From contig NZ_JBHLWI010000083.1 of the NCBI RefSeq assembly GCF_042432905.1, positions 124,001 to 188,000 on the forward strand: a DNA stretch of 64,000 nucleotides, in the 5' to 3' direction. Position 1 is the first letter of the stretch, and the number at the start of each line of letters is the position of its first letter. The DNA comes from Fontibacter flavus (GTDB taxonomy: Bacteria; Bacteroidota; Bacteroidia; Cytophagales; Cyclobacteriaceae). This document shows positions 38,392-46,850 of the stretch, piece by piece. The notes below the pieces were generated by a model. That model made no database searches, was not told the DNA's origin, and worked only from the letters and a program-made list of their open reading frames with translations. Made by a program: the position numbers and the translations under genes.

Positions 38392-39165
38392 GAATACCGG
38401 TTTTCTTTTTTCAAGGAAAGCTCTCGTGCCTTCTTTATAGTCACCTGATTTGACACATCGGGCAAAACTGTTTGCCTCTGTTTGGTAACCATTTTCTTCC
38501 TGAATATAGACAGCATTGACACAATCTACAATCATCCCTATTGCAAGAGGAGCTTTGCTCATTATTTTTTTCAAAATTTCTTCCGCCTTAGTCATCGCTT
38601 CTGCCTTTGTTGGCAGCACATGATTGACAAGCCCAAGTTCTCTTGCTTCCTCAGCCCCGATCATATCACCTGTCATCATCAATTCATTTGCTTTACCCCT
38701 TCCAACCAGAAATGTCAGACGCTGCGTACCACCGTATCCGGGGATTATCCCCAAATTCACTTCAGGCTGACCGAATTTGGCATTTGCGGTGGCTACCCTT
38801 ATGTGACAGGCCATTGCCAGTTCACAACCACCACCAAGTGCAAAGCCATTGACCACTGCAATTACTGGCTTGTGGCAATTTTCGATCAAACTGAAAATTT
38901 CCTGACCGTTTTCAGCGAATTTTCTCGCATTTAACTCATTGAGCTCAGCAATTTCACTGATATCTGCTCCAGCGATAAATGCTTTATCTCCAGAACCCGT
39001 TATGATTACTGACTTAATATCTTTGTTATCAGCAACTTCATTGAAAATATTCCTAATTTCTTCCAATGTTGCGAAGTTGAGTGCATTCAGCTTAGACTCT
39101 CTATTAACAGTCAAGTACAAAATGCCTTCTTTTTCTTCGGATAGGATGTTATTGCTATCAGCCAT
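38380..39165 (-). CDS. Enoyl-CoA hydratase/isomerase (crotonase family)
   Basis: A 261-residue crotonase. The oxyanion hole A-G-A-D-I-S-E is near 66, and the two catalytic glutamates are seen in G-G-G-C-E-L-A-M-A and Q-P-E-V-N-L-G-I-I-P-G-Y-G-G. It could serve fatty-acid beta-oxidation, butyryl-CoA metabolism or short-chain crotonyl-CoA hydration; neighbours do not decide. It heads a unit with the flippase and dut, but a terminator-like hairpin separates them. A full-consensus promoter lies upstream. Confidence 0.92.
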   Translation of the reverse strand: MADSNNILSEEKEGILYLTVNRESKLNALNFATLEEIRNIFNEVADNKDIKSVIITGSGDKAFIAGADISEIAELNELNARKFAENGQEIFSLIENCHKPVIAVVNGFALGGGCELAMACHIRVATANAKFGQPEVNLGIIPGYGGTQRLTFLVGRGKANELMMTGDMIGAEEARELGLVNHVLPTKAEAMTKAEEILKKIMSKAPLAIGMIVDCVNAVYIQEENGYQTEANSFARCVKSGDYKEGTRAFLEKRKPVFKGE

Positions 39166-39188
39166 AGAAATAGTTGATTGTTGGAAAT

Positions 39189-39219
39189 CAAATATACAAG
39201 CAGTACGTACATTCCCAAA
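39189..39219 (-). promoter_or_regulatory. Promoter of the enoyl-CoA hydratase gene
   Basis: On the minus strand TTTG (39216-39219), 19 bases, TATATTTG (39189-39196). Ideal -33/-7 spacing. The ATG lies 23 bases past the -7 box. Confidence 0.8.
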
Positions 39220-39349
39220 GCATTTCTAAGAAAAACACAACAGTCTGCGCACTTACCTTTGATTTACAGCCATTTTGGGGATTTTGCAACTACAATCATT
39301 ATTCTGCTAAATTAGAATAGTTTTACCGGCCAAATCTGCCAAATTTTGC

Positions 39350-39357
39350 TATTTTTG
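39350..39357 (+). promoter_or_regulatory. icd -7 element
   Basis: TATTTTTG matches TAnnTTTG and ends where the longest possible icd frame would begin (a GTG). This argues for the start at 39393 instead. No -33 match is visible. Confidence 0.5.
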
Positions 39358-39392
39358 TGGACTTTGAAATTTCAATAAAATCAATTTTACAT

Positions 39393-40847
39393 ATGTCCTC
39401 AAAAAGAAAAATAACCGTAGCCTACGGAGATGGTATTGGACCGGAAATCATGAAAGCCACCCTTAACATCCTAGATGCGGCAGGTGCACAACTGGAGTAT
39501 GATGTGATCGAAATAGGTGAGCAGGTATATTTAAAAGGGATCAGCTCCGGCATGGAACCAAAATCTTTTGCATCCCTCAGAGAAACTAAAGTATTTTTAA
39601 AATCCCCAATTACCACCCCTCAAGGTGGAGGTTTTAAAAGTCTTAATGTCACGACCCGTAAATCTTTTGGCCTTTTTGCCAATGTAAGACCTTGTAAGGC
39701 TTATTCACCTTTCATCAAAACCCATTTCCCTAAGACAGACATGGTCATCATCAGGGAAAATGAGGAAGATCTTTATGCAGGCATTGAACACAGGCAGACA
39801 CAAGAAGTGTATCAGACGCTGAAATTGATCTCCCAACCAGGTTCTGAAAAAATCATCCGATATGCTTTTGAATATGCTAAAAAATATGGCCGTAAGAAGG
39901 TCACTTGCATGACAAAAGACAACATCATGAAGCTGGCAGATGGTCTGTTCCACAAAACTTTTGACGAAATCGCAAAAGAATACCCAGAAATTGAGACTGA
40001 CCACAAGATTATTGATATCGGTTCTGCTTTGATCGCTGAGAGACCGGAAATTTTCGACGTAATTGTAACCTTGAACCTTTATGGTGATATCATTTCAGAT
40101 ATTGCTGCTCAAGTAACCGGTTCAGTTGGTCTTGGCGGATCTGCCAACGTTGGCGAAGAGGTTGCTATGTTTGAAGCAATTCATGGTTCTGCTCCGGATA
40201 TTGCCGGTATGGACATTGCCAATCCATCAGGATTGCTAAATGGTGCTATCATGATGTTGGTACATATTGGCCAACCTGAGATTGCTGAAAAGATTGCCAA
40301 TGCCTGGATGAAAACATTAGAGGACGGCATTCATACCGGAGATATTTATCAGGAAGGTATTTCTTCTAAAAAAGCAGGCACGCAGGAATTTGCACAGGCG
40401 ATCATTGAGAGATTAGGCCAAAAGCCAAGCAATATGGTTCCTGCTACTTTTGACAAATCCTCCACAACACCTTTGAGCATCAAATTGAAGCCTGTCAAAA
40501 AAGCTAAGAAAGAATTAATTGGCGTAGATATATTCATTGACTGGGACGAGGACAACAGAAACCCTGATGTCATCGGTGAAAGACTCAGGAAAGCAGACGC
40601 CAATGGACTTAAACTTCAGTTGATCACCAATAGGGGTGTAAAAGTGTTCCCTGACGGTATGCCTGAAACTTTCTGTACTGACCACTGGAGATGCAGATTC
40701 AAAACTGCCGAGCAGTCTGTCATCTCACATGAAGATGTCATTGACCTGCTCAAACAGGTGAAAGACCTAGGCTTTGATTTTATCAAAACCGAACATCTTT
40801 ATGCATTCGACGGTGTGAGAGGATTTTCCCTTGCCCAAGGCGAATAA
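39393..40847 (+). CDS. icd: NADP-dependent isocitrate dehydrogenase
   Basis: A 484-residue beta-decarboxylating dehydrogenase: Y-G-D-G-I-G-P-E near the start, K-S-P-I-T-T-P near 70, R-E-N-E-E-D-L-Y-A-G-I-E near 120, N-L-Y-G-D-I-I-S-D-I near 230 and H-G-S-A-P-D-I-A-G near 265. An extra C-terminal domain (about 365-484) follows. The Thermus-type isocitrate dehydrogenase also has an extension of that kind, so this is that subgroup rather than the short E. coli type. The frame opens 12 codons upstream only through GTG within the promoter, so the ATG at 39393 is chosen. Confidence 0.92.
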   Translation: MSSKRKITVAYGDGIGPEIMKATLNILDAAGAQLEYDVIEIGEQVYLKGISSGMEPKSFASLRETKVFLKSPITTPQGGGFKSLNVTTRKSFGLFANVRPCKAYSPFIKTHFPKTDMVIIRENEEDLYAGIEHRQTQEVYQTLKLISQPGSEKIIRYAFEYAKKYGRKKVTCMTKDNIMKLADGLFHKTFDEIAKEYPEIETDHKIIDIGSALIAERPEIFDVIVTLNLYGDIISDIAAQVTGSVGLGGSANVGEEVAMFEAIHGSAPDIAGMDIANPSGLLNGAIMMLVHIGQPEIAEKIANAWMKTLEDGIHTGDIYQEGISSKKAGTQEFAQAIIERLGQKPSNMVPATFDKSSTTPLSIKLKPVKKAKKELIGVDIFIDWDEDNRNPDVIGERLRKADANGLKLQLITNRGVKVFPDGMPETFCTDHWRCRFKTAEQSVISHEDVIDLLKQVKDLGFDFIKTEHLYAFDGVRGFSLAQGE

Positions 40848-40866
40848 ATTAAAAGAAAAATCAATA

Positions 40867-40908
40867 CAAAAAAACAACCCAGGCCGAAAGACCTGGGTTG
40901 TTTTTTTT
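40867..40908. terminator. Bidirectional terminator between icd and guaA
   Basis: Stem caacccagg (40875-40883) with cctgggttg (40892-40900), flanked by an A run on the left and a run of eight T on the right. It serves both convergent genes. Confidence 0.9.
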
Positions 40909-40925
40909 AACATCAACTCGGATTT

Positions 40926-42455
40926 TTATTCCCACTCAATAGTTGCAGGTGGTTTTGAAGAAATATCATAAACGACTCTATTTACACCTTTTACCCTATT
41001 GATGATTTCATTGGACATTTTGCCAAGGAATTCATAAGGCAGATGTATCCAATCTGCAGTCATACCATCTACTGAACCAACAGCACGAAGCGCTACCACC
41101 TTTTCGTAAGTCCTCTCATCACCCATCACTCCGACGGATTGAATAGGCAACAAGATGGCTCCTGCCTGCCAAACCTCGTCGTAGAGTCCATGGTCTTTAA
41201 GCCCCTTGATGAAGATATGATCTACTTCCTGAAGTGTTTTAACTTTCTCAGCAGTGATGTCTCCTAAAATTCTGATTGCTAAACCAGGACCGGGGAAAGG
41301 ATGTCTTCCAATAATAGTTTCGGGAATATCCAGTGCTCTACCTACTTCTCTTACTTCATCTTTGAACAAAGTATTCAAGGGCTCCACTACTGAAAGCTTC
41401 ATGAAATCAGGCAATCCTCCAACATTGTGGTGAGATTTGATGGTGGCAGATGGACCCTTCACTGAAACTGACTCGATCACATCAGGATAAATTGTCCCCT
41501 GACCTAACCACTTCACACCTTCAATTTTATGCGCTTCATCATCAAATACCTCAATAAATACCCTTCCTATCGCTTTACGCTTTGCTTCGGGCTCTGTCAA
41601 ACCTGACAATGCATCATAGAACCGCTGCTTTGCATCGACTCCGATTACATTCAATCCCATGTCTTTATAGGAATGCAACACTTCTTCGAATTCATTTTTT
41701 CTCAAAAGCCCATTATCTACAAACACACAGGTAAGGTTATCTCCTATTGCTCTGTGAATCAAGGTGGCAGCCACAGATGAATCTACCCCACCTGACAAGC
41801 CCATGACCACCTTGTCATTGCCAAGCTTAAGCTTAAGTTCTGCCACAGAGGTGTCGACAAACATGTCTGAAGTCCAATCCTGGGAACATCCGCAAATATT
41901 GACCACAAAATTTCTCAACAGGTTTTTCCCTTCAAGTGAATGGGTAACTTCCGGGTGAAACTGAATGCCATAAGTTTCCTCTCCCTGCACTTTAAAAGCC
42001 GCTACCTGTACAGAAGATGTACTGGCAATCACCTCAAAGCCCTCCGGTAATTCTTTGATGGTATCTCCATGTGACATCCAAACTTGAGACCCATGGGTCA
42101 TTTCTTTAAGAAGGTCATAATGCAGGTCAATGTGATCCAGATTTGCACGGCCATATTCCCTTATCTCGGAAGGGAGAACTTCTCCTCCATACTTGTGGGC
42201 CAATAATTGGGATCCGTAGCAAACGCCCAGTACAGGAAGTTTACCTCTCAAACTATCCAAATCAATATCAGGGGAACCCTCATCTCTGACCGAGCAGGGA
42301 CTTCCTGACAAAATCACACCTTTAATATCTGGAGTGATTTCAGGAATTTTATTAAATGGGTGAATTTCGCAATAAACATTGAGTTCCCTGACTCTTCGGG
42401 CGATGAGCTGCGTATACTGGGAACCAAAATCAAGAATGAGTATCTGTTCTGCCAT
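40926..42455 (-). CDS. guaA: GMP synthase (glutamine-hydrolysing)
   Basis: A 509-residue enzyme converting XMP to GMP. The class I glutaminase domain shows the nucleophile Cys in G-V-C-Y-G-S-Q and F-H-P-E-V-T-H-S. The ATP-pyrophosphatase P-loop is G-L-S-G-G-V-D-S-S-V. The dimerisation domain ends K-P-P-A-T-I-E-W-E. The frame opens two codons further at a TTG, but the ATG at 42455 gives the family start M-A-E-Q-I-L-I-L-D-F-G. A -7 box ends only three bases before that ATG, suggesting a leaderless or nearly leaderless mRNA. Confidence 0.97.
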   Translation of the reverse strand: MAEQILILDFGSQYTQLIARRVRELNVYCEIHPFNKIPEITPDIKGVILSGSPCSVRDEGSPDIDLDSLRGKLPVLGVCYGSQLLAHKYGGEVLPSEIREYGRANLDHIDLHYDLLKEMTHGSQVWMSHGDTIKELPEGFEVIASTSSVQVAAFKVQGEETYGIQFHPEVTHSLEGKNLLRNFVVNICGCSQDWTSDMFVDTSVAELKLKLGNDKVVMGLSGGVDSSVAATLIHRAIGDNLTCVFVDNGLLRKNEFEEVLHSYKDMGLNVIGVDAKQRFYDALSGLTEPEAKRKAIGRVFIEVFDDEAHKIEGVKWLGQGTIYPDVIESVSVKGPSATIKSHHNVGGLPDFMKLSVVEPLNTLFKDEVREVGRALDIPETIIGRHPFPGPGLAIRILGDITAEKVKTLQEVDHIFIKGLKDHGLYDEVWQAGAILLPIQSVGVMGDERTYEKVVALRAVGSVDGMTADWIHLPYEFLGKMSNEIINRVKGVNRVVYDISSKPPATIEWE

Positions 42456-42458
42456 GTG

Positions 42459-42466
42459 CAAAGGTA
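42459..42466 (-). promoter_or_regulatory. guaA -7 element abutting the start codon
   Basis: On the minus strand TACCTTTG, then CAC and the guaA ATG. If transcription starts a few bases past the box, as is usual, the mRNA begins at or inside the start codon. No -33 TTTG is present at the proper distance. Confidence 0.6.
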
Positions 42467-42540
42467 CACAGCCTCAATAAAATGAGAAAAGATTTTCGAA
42501 TATTTTCAGAAGATTATTTTGCAATTGAATCTAGCTTACC

Positions 42541-43545
42541 TTAATACCTTTTAACGGCAAAGGCTTTCCTTGGATTTTCCATAAGCATCTTGTTTATTTC
42601 AGCACTTGAAAACCCATTTTCTTTCAGCTTGGGCAGCAATTCATCAAAAAGTCCGGTATACCCCTTGAAGTCTCCTTGATCCATTTTCCCAGGACTGTAC
42701 CAACCAGCATCATGTGAAATCAAAACCCTATCAAGACCTAGTTGATCTCGAAAAAACTCCAACCTTTCCAAGTGCCCCTGTACATCCCAAACAACCCCAT
42801 CCAAACTGATCCAAACACCTTGCTTAACAGCCAAGCGATAATTCTCAAAATCCTGTTCATTTTGGGCGTGAACCCAAACAAAGTTTTGAGGGTCCACTTT
42901 CATTGATTTTAATAGTTCAATTTGAGGATTTGCAGTCTTCCAAATCCCGGTATGAGAAACTATCAACAAGCCCGTTTGCAAATGCGTAAGCGCAGCTGCT
43001 TTTACCAGTTTTTGATCCATTTCAGAAAGAACAGCTCCTTCATTCACGGAAATTTTAATAAATCCAGGCTTAATCCCTGTGTCCCCAATTCCTTCAACAA
43101 ACTCTTTTACCCATATGTCCGCAAGCTCTTCTGCAGTTGCTTCTTTGGCATATGGAGGAAGGTATTTCCCGGAAACCGCACCATAAAAGCCAACATTGGT
43201 CAAAAATTGCATGCCTGTCTTCTCAGAAAGCATTTTTAAAAGTTCAGGATCCTTGCCCAAAAATGAAGGTGTACATTCCACCATGGTTCTTACTCCTCTT
43301 TTTTTTGCATCTTCTATATACGGAGTCAGAAAAGAAACCACTTCATCCTTATCCCATCTATGAAAACCTGTAGAATCCGCTCCAATAAAATCCACCAGAA
43401 CATGCTCATGAATTAAAGTAATCCCCATCGCATCAGGTTTAATATCACCTTCGACAGTTATTATTTTAGTACTAGTGTTTGTTGCTGAAGGTCCGCAAGA
43501 AGAAAACCACCATAAGAAAAGCAGCAGGAAATGTGTTTTTTTCAT
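42541..43545 (-). CDS. Phosphotriesterase-family lipoprotein
   Basis: A 334-residue amidohydrolase-superfamily protein with lipobox FSSC (Cys 17). It shows the metal ligands expected for a phosphotriesterase/lactonase: H-E-H near 48, a Lys in G-F-I-K-I-S for carbamylation, H-T-G near 200, W-V-H-A near 227 and I-S-H-D-A-G-W near 280. Most family members are lactonases rather than true phosphotriesterases. Membrane anchoring is unusual and suggests extracytoplasmic substrate. It follows the exonuclease gene by 26 bases. Confidence 0.85.
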   Translation of the reverse strand: MKKTHFLLLFLWWFSSCGPSATNTSTKIITVEGDIKPDAMGITLIHEHVLVDFIGADSTGFHRWDKDEVVSFLTPYIEDAKKRGVRTMVECTPSFLGKDPELLKMLSEKTGMQFLTNVGFYGAVSGKYLPPYAKEATAEELADIWVKEFVEGIGDTGIKPGFIKISVNEGAVLSEMDQKLVKAAALTHLQTGLLIVSHTGIWKTANPQIELLKSMKVDPQNFVWVHAQNEQDFENYRLAVKQGVWISLDGVVWDVQGHLERLEFFRDQLGLDRVLISHDAGWYSPGKMDQGDFKGYTGLFDELLPKLKENGFSSAEINKMLMENPRKAFAVKRY

Positions 43546-43571
43546 ATCATCCCCAATTTAATAAAAATCGT

Positions 43572-44588
43572 TTAATCCTCATCCAGGCTACTGCTCTCAC
43601 CTTGAAAGAGCGTTTTGAGTTCTACTGCATGAATTTTTTCAACTTCTTCCAAGTACCTCCCAAACACCGCAGTACTTCCATGTGTCAGAAAAACTTTTTC
43701 TGCCCCCGTGCCTTTTATGGCTGAAATGAGACCTTCCCAGTCTGCATGATCGGATAGAACAAACCCGGAATCAACAGCCCTCCTTCTTCTTGTTCCACGG
43801 ACACTCATCCATCCTGAACAGACTGCCGTTCTGTAAGGCGCAAACTTCTTCATCCAAGAGCTGCCAATAGCAGAAGGAGGGGCAATAATGATTGCACCCT
43901 TAAATTTTGACTTGGGCATTTCAGCAGTAACTTTCGGCGCATCCAACACTTTTACTTGATTCGCTATTAGTGCCTGATTGGTATTCCATACAGAACCATG
44001 CACAAAAACTTCCCCAATACTCGCATCCAAATGGTTTAACACCCTTTGGGCCTTTCCTAAAGAATAAGCAAAAATCACAGAGTTTCTGTTATTTTCAGCA
44101 TTGTTCTTCCACCACTTATTGATTTTTCCAAAAACCTCATCTTGAGCTTCCCACTTGTAAACAGGCAATCCAAAAGTACATTCCGATATAAATTCATGGC
44201 ATCGAACAGGTTCAAATGGAACAGACAAGCCATCATCTTCCAGTTTGTAATCACCGCTCACCACGGCAACCTTCCCTTTGTATTCAAGTCTTATCTGAGC
44301 AGATCCCGGAATATGTCCTGCCGGGTGAAAAGACAACTTAACTCCATTTATCTCCAATGATTCCCCATACCCAATGGTCTGCAAAGAAATATCCTGACCA
44401 AGACGAAGCTTCATTACATTTTCTGAATGGTGATGTGCCAAGTAATGCTTCATCCCCCATCGGAAATGATCTGAATGGGCATGGGTTATCACAGCTTTGT
44501 CCACAGGTTTCCAAGGATCAATAAAAACATCAGCCTGAGGACAATAGAGTCCTTGCGGTTTAAGCTCCAAAAGTTTTTTTTCTTCCAA
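43572..44588 (-). CDS. Ligase-associated DNA exonuclease (metallo-beta-lactamase fold)
   Basis: A 338-residue MBL/beta-CASP nuclease with H-A-H-S-D-H near residue 36, P-A-G-H-I-P-G-S near 88, S-G-D-Y near 110, and the C-terminal L-S-D-H-A-D-W and L-T-H-G-S. This is the family usually encoded beside an ATP-dependent DNA ligase and an Lhr-type helicase in a repair cluster. No ligase or helicase gene is in the window. The gene lies between the flavin reductase and the phosphotriesterase-like gene. Confidence 0.88.
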   Translation of the reverse strand: MEEKKLLELKPQGLYCPQADVFIDPWKPVDKAVITHAHSDHFRWGMKHYLAHHHSENVMKLRLGQDISLQTIGYGESLEINGVKLSFHPAGHIPGSAQIRLEYKGKVAVVSGDYKLEDDGLSVPFEPVRCHEFISECTFGLPVYKWEAQDEVFGKINKWWKNNAENNRNSVIFAYSLGKAQRVLNHLDASIGEVFVHGSVWNTNQALIANQVKVLDAPKVTAEMPKSKFKGAIIIAPPSAIGSSWMKKFAPYRTAVCSGWMSVRGTRRRRAVDSGFVLSDHADWEGLISAIKGTGAEKVFLTHGSTAVFGRYLEEVEKIHAVELKTLFQGESSSLDED

Positions 44589-44621
44589 AATGGACCTTCA
44601 ATGATTAGATCTAAAATTTAA

Positions 44622-45251
44622 TCAAATTTCCACCAAATCCCGTCCCGGTTTGGGATAACTTAATCTGCCTATTTTTTGTCCCAAATGGTACTCATCCAAA
44701 CCAGTTACTGTTACTGTTCCCAAGGCGTTTAGATCGAGTGAACCATCCATCCTCACCCCCTTCTCATCAACCCAAATATGTTCTATTGCTCCTACAACCA
44801 AAACAGTCCCATTAGCCTTAATGACCTGGGTTTCTTCTAATTTACACCCTATTTGTAAAGGACTCCCTTTTACAAATGGCGCAAAAAAATCCAAGTAATA
44901 TTCTTCTCCTATCCCTGTTGCTTCAAATTCAGATCCCTCATACCTAGCTGCCGTTTGGTGGGCTTGACGATAAAAACCCTCTGTAACATGATTTAATGTA
45001 AAAGCAGCAGTATCAAGAATATTTTCAAGTGTATGCCTCTCAACTGAATGTGGTCTGAACAAAACCCCTACTAACGGAGGAGTCGCACCTATATGAAAAA
45101 CCTGCGAAAAAGGTGCGAGGTTAGTTAGTCCCTCTTTACTTTTCGTTCCTATCAGATTAAGGCTCTTATATCCTGACAGGCTATTGATCAAATCTCTTCT
45201 GTAAAAAGACTCAGCCTCCAATATGGAGGCCTTATCAAAATGTTTCATCAT
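44622..45251 (-). CDS. Flavin reductase family (FMN-binding split barrel) protein
   Basis: A 209-residue split-barrel flavoprotein. After the N-terminus, N-L-I-G-T-K-S-K-E-G-L-T-N-L-A-P-F-S and V-E-R-H-T-L-E-N-I match flavin reductases of the Bacteroidota type. It probably binds FMN and reduces flavin or a related substrate. It overlaps the stop of the upstream gene by the four-base ATGA, and a second in-frame ATG follows directly. Partner monooxygenase unknown. Confidence 0.85.
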   Translation of the reverse strand: MMKHFDKASILEAESFYRRDLINSLSGYKSLNLIGTKSKEGLTNLAPFSQVFHIGATPPLVGVLFRPHSVERHTLENILDTAAFTLNHVTEGFYRQAHQTAARYEGSEFEATGIGEEYYLDFFAPFVKGSPLQIGCKLEETQVIKANGTVLVVGAIEHIWVDEKGVRMDGSLDLNALGTVTVTGLDEYHLGQKIGRLSYPKPGRDLVEI

Positions 45252-45691
45252 ACTAAGATCGCTTGTTCAATTGAATCGCAATATTTAATGTCCAAAAGAT
45301 GGATGATGTTATCTGGATTGTTTTTGAGAATTTGTTCTTTGGCGATCATCACCATTTTTTCAAACCACTTTTCTTCCGGAAGAATCTTTCTGTGCTTGTC
45401 AATACCCAATTCAAGCATCTTATTCTTCCAATTAAGAAAATACCATTCCATGCTAGGCTGGTGAAAAGCTCTTAAAGCCCTTTTATCAAAGATAAACTTA
45501 TCAAATTTTCCCTTCTCAACTATCCCACTGATTTGATTGAAAGTATCCTTGAAGTCTTCTATTGGAATATAATCTGTCAGCAATTTACAAATGATGATGC
45601 CTTTTTCAGAATTGGCGTATACTTTGGCATATCTCAAGTCTAACAATAACTCAAAATTATTAAGCTCCATTATTTCAGCTGTTGTATTCAT
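45248..45691 (-). CDS. Small protein, possible STAS/SpoIIAA-like fold
   Basis: A 147-residue cytoplasmic protein. The order of predicted elements (a first strand Y-A-K-V-Y-A-N, a strand G-I-I-I-C-K-L, a helix, then K-F-D-K-F-I-F-D-K-R and a helix) resembles the SpoIIAA-like small-domain fold. The conserved-looking R-A-F-H-Q-P-S-M-E-W-Y motif follows the third strand. I cannot place it in a named family. It lies between a coiled-coil protein and the flavin reductase, with 20 and -4 bases of spacing. Function unknown. Confidence 0.7.
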   Translation of the reverse strand: MNTTAEIMELNNFELLLDLRYAKVYANSEKGIIICKLLTDYIPIEDFKDTFNQISGIVEKGKFDKFIFDKRALRAFHQPSMEWYFLNWKNKMLELGIDKHRKILPEEKWFEKMVMIAKEQILKNNPDNIIHLLDIKYCDSIEQAILV

Positions 45692-45711
45692 GATACTGTT
45701 GGTGAATTGGA

Positions 45712-45975
45712 TTAATGAAATGAACGGTTTTTCAAGTTCTTCCCGTTACTTACTTCCTCCTTAAAACTACCCAGATTCTCTTCTAAACGAATCGCATAAT
45801 CCAAGGTTGTCTTGATCAGTTCCTGTTGGGACTGGATCTGCTCTTTTAACCTTTCTAATTCCTTATTCATATTTTCCAGCTTGGCTTCGTATTCTTTCTT
45901 CAGCTTTTCTTTTTCAAGTCTTGCTTTTTCCAATTCTTCCTTGAAAATCAAAAATGATTCCGGTGGAGTCCTCAT
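45712..45975 (-). CDS. Small coiled-coil protein
   Basis: An 87-residue protein dominated by a Glu/Lys/Leu coiled coil (about residues 8-70; K-L-K-K-E-Y-E-A-K-L-E-N-M). There is no membrane segment or signal. It is probably cytoplasmic and dimeric. It sits 20 bases upstream of the STAS-like gene and 75 bases downstream of the SDR gene on the same strand. Small size and composition give no function. The gene call relies on operon position and intact frame. Confidence 0.6.
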   Translation of the reverse strand: MRTPPESFLIFKEELEKARLEKEKLKKEYEAKLENMNKELERLKEQIQSQQELIKTTLDYAIRLEENLGSFKEEVSNGKNLKNRSFH

Positions 45976-46050
45976 ATTCTCGTACTTTAAACTCTGGGAG
46001 TATACCCTTATTAACTACACTAATTCTTGCCCTATTGTTTAAACAATTTT

Positions 46051-46737
46051 TCAAATGCCCTTTATTGAAGACATCCCTCCATCCAAATGAAGTACTTGGC
46101 CTGTCATCCAAGATGCCCCATCTGAAAGTAAAAACAAAGTAGCTGAAGCGATATCCTCAGGCTGTCCATATCTTCCTAAGGGATGTCTCTTACTGGACGC
46201 TTCTTTCTTATCTTCATTACCCAATAATTGGGCAGCGAGTGGGGTGTCGGTAAGTGATGGGGCAATAACATTAACCCTGATTTTAAAAGGTGCCCACTCA
46301 GCAGCTAGAGACTTTGCCAATCCCTCCACTGCCCCTTTTGCACTGGATATAGATGCGTGAAAACCCAAGCCAACACTCACCGCAACCGTGCTGTAAAGCA
46401 CTACTGATGCAGATGGAGATTTTTTCAGTGATTTCATACAGGCCTGTAATACCTTGACAGCACCGAGTACATTGACTTCATAATCTGACCTAAAATCAGC
46501 CACACTGAACCTATGGAAGGGTTTGAGATTTATGGTACCCGGGCAATACACTACACCGTCCACTACATCTGGCAAACCCTCTATTGCATCAAAATCATCT
46601 CTGACATCCAACGAATTGCCTGCCTGTCCACTTCTGGAGTATGCAAAAACATTTGCACCTGCATGTTTCAGTTCCTCAACTACAGCTTCACCTATACCGG
46701 AGTTTCCACCTATGACTACAACGTTCTTATTTTCCAT
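46051..46737 (-). CDS. Short-chain dehydrogenase-like protein lacking the catalytic Tyr
   Basis: A 228-residue classical SDR fold. The coenzyme motif G-G-N-S-G-I-G is at 10-16, Asn 89, catalytic-type Ser 116 and Lys 134 are present. Four residues before the Lys stands Ile 130 (codon at 46348-46350, ATA) where the Y-x-x-x-K tyrosine belongs; the surrounding sequence H-A-S-I-S-S-A-K-G is otherwise normal. It may be inactive, bind ligand only, or use a different acid. Similar Tyr-less SDRs may exist in the group, but I cannot confirm this. Downstream lie the coiled-coil, STAS-like and flavin reductase genes. Confidence 0.85.
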   Translation of the reverse strand: MENKNVVVIGGNSGIGEAVVEELKHAGANVFAYSRSGQAGNSLDVRDDFDAIEGLPDVVDGVVYCPGTINLKPFHRFSVADFRSDYEVNVLGAVKVLQACMKSLKKSPSASVVLYSTVAVSVGLGFHASISSAKGAVEGLAKSLAAEWAPFKIRVNVIAPSLTDTPLAAQLLGNEDKKEASSKRHPLGRYGQPEDIASATLFLLSDGASWMTGQVLHLDGGMSSIKGI

Positions 46738-46794
46738 AATTCCACTTTATTTATTTAATCAAATGACTCAAATAATGTTTAAAAAAGGACAAAA

Positions 46795-46830
46795 AAATAA
46801 GACCGGAACATGCTGTCCGGTCTATTCTGG
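46795..46830 (-). terminator. Terminator after folE
   Basis: An 8-base stem agaccgga (46800-46807) with tccggtct (46816-46823), followed on the minus strand by a run of T. It lies after the folE stop and before the SDR gene. Confidence 0.8.
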
Positions 46831-46850
46831 TTTAGTTTTCAATATAATTC

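Noticed and set aside
45914..46111. 65-codon minus-strand frame between the coiled-coil and SDR genes
   Set aside because: It overlaps both neighbours in another frame and has no family resemblance.
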